64,000 nucleotides of DNA, taken from Halorussus halobius (GTDB lineage: Archaea > Halobacteriota > Halobacteria > Halobacteriales > Haladaptataceae). Below the pieces are notes generated by a model that was given only the letters and a program-made list of their open reading frames with translations, was not told where the DNA came from and searched no databases. A program made the position numbers and the translations under genes. This document shows positions 17,355 through 25,916 of the stretch, in pieces. The number at the start of each line of letters is the position of its first letter. The first letter of the stretch is position 1. Location: positions 62,001 through 126,000 of the forward strand of contig NZ_SBIU01000005.1 in the NCBI RefSeq assembly GCF_004765805.1, written 5' to 3'.

Positions 17355-18337
17355 GCCACCACCTCCGCGTCGGTCCCTCCGTCCGGGCGCTCGCCCTCGC
17401 GGTCGGGGCGACGACCCTCGACGGCGGCGGGGTCCTGGCCGGTGTAGGCCGCGAACACGTCCCCGAGCGTGGGCTCGCTGGTGGCGAGGTCCCGAATCGT
17501 CGCGCCCGCGTCGAGGACGCGCTCGATGATTGCGGCCTTCGCCGCGGGCCGACTACACCGAACCTCCAGCCGGGCGTCGGTCGCGTCGACCCCGAGCACG
17601 CCCTCGATGCGGGTCAGGTCGACGTCGGGAACCCGGTCGAGGTCGAGGGTCAGCCGCGTGCCGAGCCCGGTCGTCTCCCGGAGGTTGGACACGGTGTCGA
17701 CCGCGACCAGCTCGCCGTCGCGGAGGATGCCCACCCGGTCGCAGACCGCCTCCACGTGGGCCAGCACGTGCGAGGAGAAGAACACGGTGGTCCCGCGCTC
17801 GACCTCCTCGCGCACGAGCGCCTGCAGCTCCCGGATGCCCGTCGGGTCCAGCCCCGCGGCCGGCTCGTCGAGGACCAGCAGGTCGGGGTCGCCCGCCAAC
17901 GCCATCGCCAGCGCGAGCCGCTGGGCCATCCCGGTCGAGTACTCGCCCGCGGGACGGTCGGCGTCCGCGGGGTCGAGCCCGACGCGGTCCAGCAGGCCGG
18001 CGACCGAGGCGTCGCCGCCCGTCGAGTCGAGCGCGAACCGGACGTGCTGGCGGCCGGTCCGTCGGGCGTACAGGTCGTACCCCTGCGGGAGGATGCTCGC
18101 GCGCCGACGGACCGCCATCGGCTCGGCCTGCGCGTCGTGGCCCAGCACGGTCGCTCGTCCGGCGGTGGGCCGCGCGAAGTCGAACAGCACGTCGATGGCC
18201 GTGGTCTTGCCCGCGCCGTTCGGCCCGAGGAACCCGAACGCTTCGCCGGTCTCGACCCGGAGGTCGAGGCCGTCGAGCGCGAGCACGTCCCCGTAGCGTT
18301 TCGTCAGGTCGTCGGTTCGAATCGCGTCGTCGGTCAT
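17351..18337 (-). CDS. ABC transporter ATP-binding protein
   Basis: 328 residues. Walker A GPNGAGKTT is at residues 38-46, the signature YSTGMAQR at 133-140 (STGM in place of the more usual SGGQ, typical of the ABC-2/DrrA group), Walker B LLVLDEP at 153-159 and a switch His in FFSSHVLAHVE. About 100 residues follow the ATPase core, an accessory domain seen in DrrA-type proteins. It is the first gene of a two-gene operon with the permease; its promoter region (18338-18590) is shared with a divergent membrane-anchored HTH protein. Confidence 0.92.
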   Translation of the reverse strand: MTDDAIRTDDLTKRYGDVLALDGLDLRVETGEAFGFLGPNGAGKTTAIDVLFDFARPTAGRATVLGHDAQAEPMAVRRRASILPQGYDLYARRTGRQHVRFALDSTGGDASVAGLLDRVGLDPADADRPAGEYSTGMAQRLALAMALAGDPDLLVLDEPAAGLDPTGIRELQALVREEVERGTTVFFSSHVLAHVEAVCDRVGILRDGELVAVDTVSNLRETTGLGTRLTLDLDRVPDVDLTRIEGVLGVDATDARLEVRCSRPAAKAAIIERVLDAGATIRDLATSEPTLGDVFAAYTGQDPAAVEGRRPDREGERPDGGTDAEVVA

Positions 18338-18425
18338 GGTTTCACCTGCGGTCGGTGTCGGCCGACCGCCTCGTCCGAGTCGACTCGGGCCGCGCGTATC
18401 AATCGGTCACGCCGTTTAGGCGTAA

Positions 18426-18470
18426 TACGGCCGGCGGTCGTTCGGTCGCGAGCCGGAACCGCCGGCCGTA
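18426..18470. repeat. 13-bp perfect inverted repeat between divergent genes
   Basis: tacggccggcggt at 18426-18438 is repeated in inverted orientation at 18458-18470, with a 19-base spacer. It lies between the ABC operon (starting at 18337, minus) and the HTH membrane protein (starting at 18591, plus), about 90 and 120 bases from the two starts. A second inverted repeat (gccggtcg / cgaccggc, 18561-18578) lies 12 bases before the plus-strand ATG. Either may be an operator or a structured leader. Confidence 0.5.
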
Positions 18471-18590
18471 ATTCGGCCCCGGCGTCGGAGTCGGAGTGCC
18501 GACGGGCGTGCGGTCGCGTTCGAGCCGGCGTCTCCGTCGGACCGCACCACTGATTACGGGGCCGGTCGAACGACCGGCGAGGCGACTCAC

Positions 18591-19310
18591 ATGGCGTCCG
18601 ACTCAGCGAGCAGCGACCCGCCCGCCCAGAAGGCCACCGACGAGGAGGTGCTGGCGGCGGTCGAGCGCGTCTCTCGCGGGCTTGACGCCCCGGCGGTCCC
18701 CACGTCGCAGGTCGCGGCCGAACTTCCGATCGCCCGCCAGACCGTCAAGCGACGGCTCGACGACCTCGCCGACGAGGGGCGAATCGCGTCGCTCGCGACC
18801 GGACAGGGCCGCATCTGGTGGCTCCCGGACGGGGAGGGCGGCCACGTCGACCCGGCGGCGCTCGACCGACCGTTCGACGTCGGCGAGGTCGACCCTCACG
18901 ACGTGCCGCCGGAACTCGCCCGCGAGATAGCGACCGAGCGACTCCCGGAGTTCGGCCCGCCCGAGACGTTCTGGGAGCGACTGTACGACTGGAGCGACGG
19001 TCGGGCCGACGACGTGGTCACGCTGGTAGCGGTCGCGCTGGTGGTGCTCGCCGCGCCGACGCCCGGCCTGTTCGAGGACCGACTCCTCTCGCTGGGCGTC
19101 GGCGTCGGGCTGGTCGACCTGCTCGGACTGCTCGCGCTCGCCGGCGGGGCGCTCGTCGGCGTCGCGACCGGCCTCGCGCGAATCGCGGGCGGGCTGGGCC
19201 GGCGCGCCGCCGACCGGGGGTACGTCCCGGACGACCCCTTCGCGGGGGCGTCGCCGGTCGGACCGGCCGGCGGTTCGGCGACTGCGAGCGACGACGAGGA
19301 ATCGGGCTGA
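18591..19310 (+). CDS. Membrane-anchored helix-turn-helix protein
   Basis: 239 residues. Residues about 15-80 form a helix-turn-helix or winged-helix domain (TSQVAAELPIARQTVKRRL, then a wing GRIWWLP). A linker rich in Asp/Glu follows, then two or three hydrophobic segments (about 140-160 and 172-200) and a Gly/Ser/Asp-rich tail. The order DNA-binding domain first, membrane segments second suggests a one-component membrane regulator. It is divergent from the ABC-2 operon across a region with two inverted repeats, so it may control that operon; this is inference. Confidence 0.75.
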   Translation: MASDSASSDPPAQKATDEEVLAAVERVSRGLDAPAVPTSQVAAELPIARQTVKRRLDDLADEGRIASLATGQGRIWWLPDGEGGHVDPAALDRPFDVGEVDPHDVPPELAREIATERLPEFGPPETFWERLYDWSDGRADDVVTLVAVALVVLAAPTPGLFEDRLLSLGVGVGLVDLLGLLALAGGALVGVATGLARIAGGLGRRAADRGYVPDDPFAGASPVGPAGGSATASDDEESG

Positions 19311-19444
19311 CCGGACAGCGCCGACGTCGCCGTTCGGGCCCGACCGCCCACGTCCCGTGCGGCCGAGCGACCGTCAGCCCCCGCGAATGCCGAGAAACCG
19401 AAGCAATCTTTAGTCACTGGCCGCGCCTTTCAGGTAGGATTCCC

Positions 19445-19507
19445 ATGGGCGGACACGCGCCGACGAACAGTCGTGACGAGCGAGCCAGCGGGAGAGCGTG
19501 GCGATGA
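19445..19507 (+). CDS. Short upstream ORF coupled to mnhE (20 codons)
   Basis: An ATG at 19445 opens a 20-codon frame (MGGHAPTNSRDERASGRAWR) whose TGA at 19505-19507 overlaps the mnhE ATG at 19504 by four bases. The ATG is about 8 bases after the transcription start predicted from the box near 19406-19416 (caatctttagt), so it would be the first start a ribosome meets. It could be a regulatory leader peptide that couples translation into the antiporter operon, or a chance frame. No homologue is known to me. Confidence 0.35.
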   Translation: MGGHAPTNSRDERASGRAWR

Positions 19508-20622
19508 CGGGCGCGAACGTCCTCGTGCCGGTCCGCGAGTCCGTCACGCTCCGGAACACGGTGGCGTACGCGCTCGACCGCGCGGTCGAATCCGGGTCGG
19601 ACTCGACCGTCCACTTCGTCTTCCTGCTCTCCCGGCGGGTGCCGTCGGGCGGGTCGACCGCCGGGGTCGAGGCGGCCGAGGACTTCCTCGACCGGGTCGC
19701 GACGTGGGCCGGGGAGGACCTCGGCGAGAACGGCGACCGCGTCGCCGTGGAGACGGCGGTCGTCGGCCAGGACGAGTACCTGTTCAATCCCGGCGATTAC
19801 AGCGCCGTGTTGACTCGCTACGCCCGCGCCAACGACGTCGACTCGGTCCTGCTCGACCCCGAGTTCAACCCCTCCGGGATGACGCCGCTGTTGCCGCCCC
19901 TGGAGGCCGAACTCGAACGCGCGGGTCTCGACGCCGAGGTCGCGCCGGTCGAGCGGCCGACCCGCCGATTTCCGGTCCTCCGTCGGGCCGGCCTCGGCCA
20001 GTTCGTCGTGCTGTTCGGCTGGGCCTTCGGCTTCTACCTGCTGGTGGGCGGGACGCTCTCGACGTTCGACCTCGCGACGGGCGCGATCAGCGCGCTCGTC
20101 GTCGCGAGCCTGCTGTGGCGCATCTCGCTCAGCGGCTTCGTGAACGTGCGCCAGCTCGCGGGCCGACTCGCCCGGCTGGTGCTGTACGCCCCCTTCTTGC
20201 TCTGGGAGATAACGAAGGCCAACGTCGAGATAGCGTACGTCGTGCTCCACCCGAGCCTCCCCATCGACCCCGAGGTCGTGGAGTTCGACGCCGCCGTCTG
20301 GTCGGAGCTCCCGGTGACGACGCTGGCCAACAGCATCACGCTCACGCCGGGGACGCTCACGGTCGACGTGAGCCGCCAGCACTTCACGGTCCACGCGCTG
20401 ACGACCGACGCGCGCGAGGAGCTCCTCGCCGGGACGCTGGAGCGGGCGGTCCGGTTCGTGTTCTACGGCCGGTCGGCCGCCCGCATCGCCAGCCCGGCCG
20501 AGCGGGCACCGGACGCCGAGTCCACCGAGCGTGCGCCCGGTGCGACCTCCGGCGAAGGGCCCGACGCGGACGCCGACGAGCCCGCGACCGACGAGCCCGC
20601 CACGGAGGGTGATCGACCGTGA
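19504..20622 (+). CDS. mnhE: Mrp/Mnh antiporter subunit E with N-terminal UspA-like domain
   Basis: 372 residues, twice the usual MrpE length. Residues 1-160 resemble a universal stress protein domain (start NVLVPVRESVTLRNTVAYAL). Residues about 165-325 are MrpE: hydrophobic helices near 170-210, then LPVTTLANSITLTPGTLTVDV, the MrpE signature. The tail is acidic. MrpE belongs to the small-subunit part of the multisubunit Na+/H+ antiporter. Start ATG 19504 is chosen over GTG 19498. It begins the nine-gene operon whose members overlap by GTGA or ATGA almost throughout. Confidence 0.92.
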   Translation: MTGANVLVPVRESVTLRNTVAYALDRAVESGSDSTVHFVFLLSRRVPSGGSTAGVEAAEDFLDRVATWAGEDLGENGDRVAVETAVVGQDEYLFNPGDYSAVLTRYARANDVDSVLLDPEFNPSGMTPLLPPLEAELERAGLDAEVAPVERPTRRFPVLRRAGLGQFVVLFGWAFGFYLLVGGTLSTFDLATGAISALVVASLLWRISLSGFVNVRQLAGRLARLVLYAPFLLWEITKANVEIAYVVLHPSLPIDPEVVEFDAAVWSELPVTTLANSITLTPGTLTVDVSRQHFTVHALTTDAREELLAGTLERAVRFVFYGRSAARIASPAERAPDAESTERAPGATSGEGPDADADEPATDEPATEGDRP

Positions 20623-20894
20623 CGGTCGTCGCCGACGTGTTGCTGGGGGCGGCCGCCGCGTTCGTCGTCATCTCGCTGGTCGTCGTCTACCGGCTGGTCC
20701 GGGGACCGACGATGCAAGACCGGGTCATGGCGGTCAACGTCGTCGGTTCGAACACGGTGGTCGTCATCGCGCTGGTCGCCGCCGCGCTCGGCGAGCCCGG
20801 CGCGCTCGACATCGCCATCGTGTACGCGCTGTTGAACTTCCTGATGAGCATCGCCATCTCGAAGTTCACGGTCGAGCGGGGTGGTGTGCTGTGA
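20619..20894 (+). CDS. mnhF: Mrp/Mnh antiporter subunit F
   Basis: 91 residues with three transmembrane helices and the MrpF pattern VYRLVRGPTMQDRVMAVNVV followed by YALLNFLMSIAISKF. It starts with GTG at 20619 and overlaps mnhE's TGA by four bases. MrpF is a small membrane subunit needed for assembly of the antiporter that exchanges cytoplasmic Na+ for protons. Confidence 0.92.
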   Translation: MTVVADVLLGAAAAFVVISLVVVYRLVRGPTMQDRVMAVNVVGSNTVVVIALVAAALGEPGALDIAIVYALLNFLMSIAISKFTVERGGVL

Positions 20895-21205
20895 CGCCCC
20901 GCGAGATAGCCATCGCGGTGCTGGCCGCCGGGGGCGTCTTCTTCGCGTTCGTCGCGGCGGTCGGGATGTTGCGGATGCCCGACCTCTACACCCGGTCGCA
21001 CAGCGCCTCGAAGAGCGACACGCTGGCGGCCGGCCTGTCGCTGGCGGCCGTGGCGCTCGCGTTCGGGTCCGACGTCTCGACCATCAAGGCGGTACTGCTG
21101 CTGGTGTTCATGTTCATCACGAACCCGACCGCCGCCCACGCCATCGCGCGGGCGGCCGCGGAGGAGGGCATCGAACCGTGGACTGACGAGGAGGGCGAGG
21201 AATGA
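20891..21205 (+). CDS. mnhG: Mrp/Mnh antiporter subunit G
   Basis: 104 residues, three helices, with the MrpG motifs GMLRMPDLYTRSHSASKSDT and LLLVFMFITNPTAAHAIARAA. The start is GTG at 20891, overlapping mnhF by four bases; the ATG choices further in would cut the first helix. The end overlaps the next ATG by four bases (21202-21205). Confidence 0.93.
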   Translation: MTPREIAIAVLAAGGVFFAFVAAVGMLRMPDLYTRSHSASKSDTLAAGLSLAAVALAFGSDVSTIKAVLLLVFMFITNPTAAHAIARAAAEEGIEPWTDEEGEE

Positions 21206-21735
21206 GCCCGATAGAGTTCGCCCTGCTGGCGTTCGTGCTGGCCTGCGCGCTCGTGACCGCCGTCCTCCGGGACGTACTGGGCTCGATCATCGCGTTCGCC
21301 GCCTACAGCCTCGGCATCGCGGTCATCTGGGTCGTGTTGCGCGCGCCCGACGTTGGCCTCACCGAGGCGGCCGTGGGCGCGGGCGTGACGACCGTCCTCT
21401 TCTTGCTGACCATCGCGAAGACGGTCCGGCCCGGCGACGGGCGCACCTTCGAGCGCGTCGACCTGCCGGCGCTCGGGGTCGCACTCGCGCTGGTGGCCGT
21501 CCTGGCGACCACGCTGGGCGCGCTCCCGCCGGTCGGAGCCGCCGACACCCCGATCGCCACCTCGGACGTGACCGCCTACTACCTCGACTACGCCTACGAG
21601 GAGGCCGGGGTCGAGAACGCCGTCACCGCCGTCCTGGCGTCGTATCGCGGGTTCGACACCCTCGGCGAGGCCGTGGTGGTGTACTCGGCGGGCGTCGGCA
21701 TTCTCGTCGTGCTCGGCAAGGAGGTGTTCGAATGA
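21202..21735 (+). CDS. DUF4040 antiporter subunit (MrpA C-terminal / MbhD-E-like)
   Basis: 177 residues, about five helices. The first 85 residues match the DUF4040/MbhD type (LRDVLGSIIAFAAYSLGIAVIW, then PDVGLTEAAVGAGVTTVLFLLT). The rest resembles the following MbhE-like part with YRGFDTLGEAVVVYSAGVGILVVLGKE. In bacterial Mrp these pieces form the C-terminal part of MrpA; here they are a separate gene, as in archaeal and Mbh-type complexes. The conserved Glu residues near TEAAVG and TLGEAVV are thought to line the ion path in relatives. Confidence 0.88.
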   Translation: MSPIEFALLAFVLACALVTAVLRDVLGSIIAFAAYSLGIAVIWVVLRAPDVGLTEAAVGAGVTTVLFLLTIAKTVRPGDGRTFERVDLPALGVALALVAVLATTLGALPPVGAADTPIATSDVTAYYLDYAYEEAGVENAVTAVLASYRGFDTLGEAVVVYSAGVGILVVLGKEVFE

Positions 21736-22268
21736 GCGACCGCGCTGTAGACTCCGAGTCGGTCTCGGGAACCGCCGAGACGGCGACCGACGGCGGCATC
21801 GACCTCGACATCGGACCCGACGACGACGAGTCGGTCCAGCCCTACGTCGAGAGCCCCATCATCATGGCGACCGTCCGCGTGGTCGCGCCGTTCGTGTTCA
21901 CGTTCGGACTGTTCATCATGTTCCACGGCGCGGACTCGTCGGGCGGGGGCTTCCAGGGCGGCGTCATCGTGGGGACGGTCATCCTGATGCTCGGCATCGC
22001 GTTCGGCATCGAACCCATCCGCGAGTGGCTCTCGCCCGCCGCCGTGGTCGCGCTGGTCGGGTCGGGCGTCGCGGCGTTCGTCGCCGTCGGCGTCCTCACC
22101 GTCGTCGCCGACGGCGCGTTCCTCGACTACGGAGCGGTCGGCATCCACCACGCCAGCAAGTACGGCATCGAGCTGGTCGAGCTGATAATCGGCGTCATCG
22201 TCGCGGGCATCATCACCGGGCTGTTTTTCGCCATCGCGTCGGGCGTTCGCGGAGGTGACTCGGCGTGA
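21732..22268 (+). CDS. mnhB: Mrp/Mnh antiporter subunit B
   Basis: 178 residues. After a 40-residue acidic haloarchaeal N-terminal extension, four helices carry the MnhB signature: FVFTFGLFIMFHGADSSGGG, GGVIVGTVILMLGI, then GIHHASKYGIELVELIIGV. It overlaps the previous gene by ATGA and the next by GTGA. MnhB packs beside the small subunits in the antiporter and takes part in the sodium path in structural models of relatives. Confidence 0.92.
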   Translation: MSDRAVDSESVSGTAETATDGGIDLDIGPDDDESVQPYVESPIIMATVRVVAPFVFTFGLFIMFHGADSSGGGFQGGVIVGTVILMLGIAFGIEPIREWLSPAAVVALVGSGVAAFVAVGVLTVVADGAFLDYGAVGIHHASKYGIELVELIIGVIVAGIITGLFFAIASGVRGGDSA

Positions 22269-22621
22269 TCGAAGCGCTCGCTGCCCGCTACTACTACCTC
22301 GGGACGTTCCTGCTGTTGGGGGTCGGCGCGTACATGATGATCGGCAACCGCAACCTCGTCAAGAAGGTGATCGGCATGAACCTGTTCCAGACGGGCATCT
22401 TCCTGTTCTTCATCGCGTCGGCGTACGTCGAGGGCGCGAACCCGCCCGTGCTGACCGCCGAAGCCCCGCACGTCAGTCCGCTGCCCCACGTCCTCATCCT
22501 GACCGCCATCGTGGTCGGGGTGGCGCTGACCGCGGTCGCGCTCGGCCTGCTGGTGCGCATCTACGACGAGTACGGCACGCTCGACGCCGACGTGCTCTGG
22601 GAGGTGCGCCACGATGAGTGA
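22265..22621 (+). CDS. mnhC: Mrp/Mnh antiporter subunit C (NuoK-like)
   Basis: 118 residues with three helices, homologous to NuoK. The motifs GAYMMIGNRNLVKKVIGMNLFQTGIFL and PHVLILTAIVVGVALTAVALGLL are those of MrpC. It starts with GTG at 22265, overlapping mnhB. Its stop overlaps the mnhD start by eight bases (22614-22621). Confidence 0.93.
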   Translation: MIEALAARYYYLGTFLLLGVGAYMMIGNRNLVKKVIGMNLFQTGIFLFFIASAYVEGANPPVLTAEAPHVSPLPHVLILTAIVVGVALTAVALGLLVRIYDEYGTLDADVLWEVRHDE

Positions 22622-24164
22622 CCTCGTCCCGTTCGCGGTCGCGGTCCCCATCCTGGGGTCGGTCCTCGCGCTGCTGGCGGGACTGGTCCGCTCCGAGAGC
22701 GGGTGGCCCGTCGCGCTGGTCGCCTCGCTCGCGCAGCTCGGACTGGTCGCCGAACTCGCCCGGCGGGCGTTCGTCGACGGCCGGATAACCTACGTCGTCG
22801 GCGGGTTCGAGGTGCCCTACGGCATCGAACTCGTGATAGACGGCCTGTCGGCCACGATGATACTCCTCGTGGCGGTCGCCGCGCTGGGCGTGCTCAGCTA
22901 CGCCCGCGTCGGCGGGCCGCGCTCGAATCCGTTCTACGCGGCCTACCTCCTGCTGGTGGCGGGCCTGACGGGGATGAGCATCACCGGCGACCTGTTCAAC
23001 ATGTACGTCTTCCTGGAAATCACGGGACTGGCGGCGTACGTGCTGGTCGCCAGCGACGACGGCGGCCGGTCGGCGGTCGCGGCGTTCCGCTACCTGCTGA
23101 TCGGCACGGTGGGTGCGTCGCTGTTCCTGCTGGGCGCGGGCTACGCCTACATCGGGACGGGGACGCTCAACATGGAGCATCTGGCGACCCTGCTGGCCGA
23201 GGACGTGGGCCACACCGCGACGCTGGCCCGGGCCGCGTTCGCGTTCGTCGTGGTCGGGCTGTTCATCAAGGTCGCGGTGTTCCCGCTCCACGTCTGGCAG
23301 CCCGAGGCGTACGCGGCCTCGCCCGACTCGGTGTCGGGACTCATCTCCGCGCTGGTCTCGACCGTCTCGGCGTACGCGCTGATTCGGGTGGTCTACACCG
23401 TGTTCACGCCGGCGTTCCTCGACGCCAACCCCCTCGCGCAGAACCTGCTCCTGGCGGCCGCTTCGGTGAGCATCCTCGCTGGGAGCGCGCTCGCGGTCGC
23501 CCAGACCGAGGTCAAGCGCATGCTCGCGTACTCGTCGGTGGCCCAGTTCGGCCTCGTGGTCGCCGGGATGGCGCTCGCCAGCGAGACCGCGATGGTGGGC
23601 GCGTTCGTCCACCTCGTCGGCCACGCCGTGATGAAGGGCGGGCTCTTCCTCGCGGCGGGGCTGGTCGCGGTCAGCACGGGCGCACGAACCGTCGACGACT
23701 ACGAGGGGCTGGTCGACCGGCTCCCCGCCGGGGCCGTGCTGTTCGCGGTCCTCGCGTTCTCGATGGTGGGCATCCCGCCGACCGTCGGCTTCGTCGGCAA
23801 GTGGTACGTCGCACTGGGCGCGGTCGAGTCGGGCGCGTGGGCGCTGACCGGCGTCATCGTCGCCAGCACGCTACTCACGCTGGCGTACTTCGCCCGACTG
23901 GTCGAGCGGATGTTCTTCCGCGACGCGCCCGCACCCGCCGACTCGGCCGCGCCAGAGGACGCCGAGGTCGCGTCCGGGAACGCCGAGGTCGTGGCCGACG
24001 GGGCCGCCGTCGACGGCGGGAACGACGCCTCGCCCGCTCGCGGCCCGTCGCTGGGCATGTACGCGGTCGTCGTCGCGGCGGCCGTGCTGGCGGTGGCGCT
24101 CGGCGCGGCCGCCATCGAGTACGAACAGTTCGTCGAACCGACCGTGACGCGCCTGCTCTCCTGA
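22614..24164 (+). CDS. mnhD1: Mrp/Mnh antiporter subunit D, copy 1 (NuoN/MrpD-like)
   Basis: 516 residues, about 14 helices, a proton-translocating antiporter-type subunit. The essential TM5 glutamate is E135 (FLEITGLAAY) and the TM7 lysine K219 (LFIKVAVFPLHVWQPEAY). The loop after TM7 has the conserved H-x-W-x-P-x-A pattern. The last 90 residues include a hydrophilic Ala/Asp/Glu-rich insert before the final helix. All charged residues expected for proton movement are present. Confidence 0.93.
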   Translation: MSDLVPFAVAVPILGSVLALLAGLVRSESGWPVALVASLAQLGLVAELARRAFVDGRITYVVGGFEVPYGIELVIDGLSATMILLVAVAALGVLSYARVGGPRSNPFYAAYLLLVAGLTGMSITGDLFNMYVFLEITGLAAYVLVASDDGGRSAVAAFRYLLIGTVGASLFLLGAGYAYIGTGTLNMEHLATLLAEDVGHTATLARAAFAFVVVGLFIKVAVFPLHVWQPEAYAASPDSVSGLISALVSTVSAYALIRVVYTVFTPAFLDANPLAQNLLLAAASVSILAGSALAVAQTEVKRMLAYSSVAQFGLVVAGMALASETAMVGAFVHLVGHAVMKGGLFLAAGLVAVSTGARTVDDYEGLVDRLPAGAVLFAVLAFSMVGIPPTVGFVGKWYVALGAVESGAWALTGVIVASTLLTLAYFARLVERMFFRDAPAPADSAAPEDAEVASGNAEVVADGAAVDGGNDASPARGPSLGMYAVVVAAAVLAVALGAAAIEYEQFVEPTVTRLLS

Positions 24165-24167
24165 CCA

Positions 24168-25916
24168 ATGACCGAGATTACTTCCATCCGACCGGTCGTA
24201 GCGGTGTTGATTTCGCTCGTCGCGACCGCGCCCATTCTCGCCTCCAGGCGGCGGCCCAACCTCCGGGAGTCGTGGACCATGCTGGCGGCGCTGGGCACGT
24301 TCGGCGTGGTGGCGAGCATGGTGCCCGGCGTGCTGGCCGGCGACACGTACGTCACCGACTTCGGCACGTTCGTCCCGGGCGTCGAGTTCGCGCTCCGGGC
24401 CGACGCGCTGGGCGTGCTGTTCGCGCTGCTCGCCAGCACGCTCTGGATAATCACGAGTCTCTACAGCATCGGCTACATGCGCGGGCTCGACGAGACCGAC
24501 CAGAGCCGGTACTTCGCGGCGTTCGCGGCCAGCGTGTCGTCGGCGGTCGGCGTCGCCTTTGCCCACAACCTGGTCGTCCTCTACGTGTTCTACGAACTCC
24601 TGACCGTGGCGACCTACCCGCTAGTCGCCCACGACGAGACCGAGGAGGCCCGCGCGGCCGGCCGAAAGTACCTCGCGTACACGTTCGGCGGCGGGGTCGC
24701 GGTGCTGGCGGGCACCCTGCTGGTCGTCTGGCTCACCGGCACGGCCGAGTTCACCGCCGGCGGCATCGCCGCGCTGGCGACCGCCGACCCCGCGCTGGCG
24801 CGGGCGGCGTTCGCGCTGCTGGTGGCCGGCTTCGGCGTGAAGGCCGCGCTGATGCCGATGCACTCGTGGCTCCCGGACGCGATGGTCGCGCCCACGCCCG
24901 TCTCCGGGCTGCTCCACGCGGTCGCGGTCGTGAAGTCGGGCGTGTTCGGCATCGCGCGGGTCGTCCTCGACGTGTTCGGCCCGGAGGCGATTCGGGACCT
25001 CGGGATGGGGCTGCCACTCGCGGCGGTCGCGGCGTTCACGCTGCTGGCCGCCAGCGTCATCGCGCTCCGGCAGGACAACCTCAAGCGCCGGCTCGCGTTC
25101 TCGACGGTGAGCCAGCTTTCCTACATCGTGTTGGGGCTGGCGATACTCCACCCCATGTCGCTGGTCGGCGGCCTGCTCCACATCCCCGCCCACGCGTTCA
25201 TGAAGCTCACCCTGTTCTTCTGCGCGGGAGCCATCCACGTCGAGACTCACACCGACGACATCTCCGAGATGGCGGGCATCGGCAAGCGCATGCCGGGCAC
25301 GATGGCGGCGTTCGGAGTCGCCTCGCTCGGGATGGCGGGCATCCCGCTTTTGGCCGGGTTCGTGAGCAAGTGGTACCTGCTCATCGGGAGCGTGAGCGCC
25401 GACCAGACCCTCTTCGCGGTCGCGCTGCTGGTCTCGGGCGTGCTCAACGTCGCGTACTTCTGGCCCATCGTGTATCAGGCGTTCTTCGAGAGCGAGGACG
25501 CCGCCGACTCGAAACCGCTGATAGAGAACCCCTTCGGCGGTCGGCGCGGGATGGCGACCGACGGCGGCCGCGAGTCGGCCGATTCGGACGCCGCCGACCC
25601 CGACGAGGGCGAGTACGCGGTCGACCGCAACCCCAGCGACCACGTTCGGCCCGACGACCACGGGTCGTCTGCGGAGTCCGACCCGCCCGAACACTACGAC
25701 CACCTGTCCGACGACCACCACGGCGACCACCACGGGGGGCCGCCGGCCGGCGGATGGGAGCGCCGGTCGGTCGCGGGCGAGACGACGTGGTTCATGCTCG
25801 GACCCATCCTCTCGGCCGCGGCCGGGGCCGTCCTGCTGGGCATCGTCCCGCATCAGGCGGTGTTCCTGCGACTGGTCGAGATGATAGTCGCGGGCGCGAC
25901 GGGGGTGAACGTCTGA
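24168..25916 (+). CDS. mnhD2: Mrp/Mnh antiporter subunit D/A-like, copy 2 (NuoL-type)
   Basis: 582 residues. The NuoL/MrpA-type core has E143 (FYELLTVATYPLV), K225 (GFGVKAALMPMHSWLPDAM) and a further lysine in AVVKSGVFG. Between about residues 443 and 535 is a long hydrophilic Asp/Glu/His-rich insert (with HYDHLSDDHHGDHHGG near its end) that precedes the last transmembrane helices. The gene follows copy 1 after a three-base gap and overlaps the third copy by one base (TGATG). It probably supplies the MrpA-like proton channel of the complex. Confidence 0.92.
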   Translation: MTEITSIRPVVAVLISLVATAPILASRRRPNLRESWTMLAALGTFGVVASMVPGVLAGDTYVTDFGTFVPGVEFALRADALGVLFALLASTLWIITSLYSIGYMRGLDETDQSRYFAAFAASVSSAVGVAFAHNLVVLYVFYELLTVATYPLVAHDETEEARAAGRKYLAYTFGGGVAVLAGTLLVVWLTGTAEFTAGGIAALATADPALARAAFALLVAGFGVKAALMPMHSWLPDAMVAPTPVSGLLHAVAVVKSGVFGIARVVLDVFGPEAIRDLGMGLPLAAVAAFTLLAASVIALRQDNLKRRLAFSTVSQLSYIVLGLAILHPMSLVGGLLHIPAHAFMKLTLFFCAGAIHVETHTDDISEMAGIGKRMPGTMAAFGVASLGMAGIPLLAGFVSKWYLLIGSVSADQTLFAVALLVSGVLNVAYFWPIVYQAFFESEDAADSKPLIENPFGGRRGMATDGGRESADSDAADPDEGEYAVDRNPSDHVRPDDHGSSAESDPPEHYDHLSDDHHGDHHGGPPAGGWERRSVAGETTWFMLGPILSAAAGAVLLGIVPHQAVFLRLVEMIVAGATGVNV

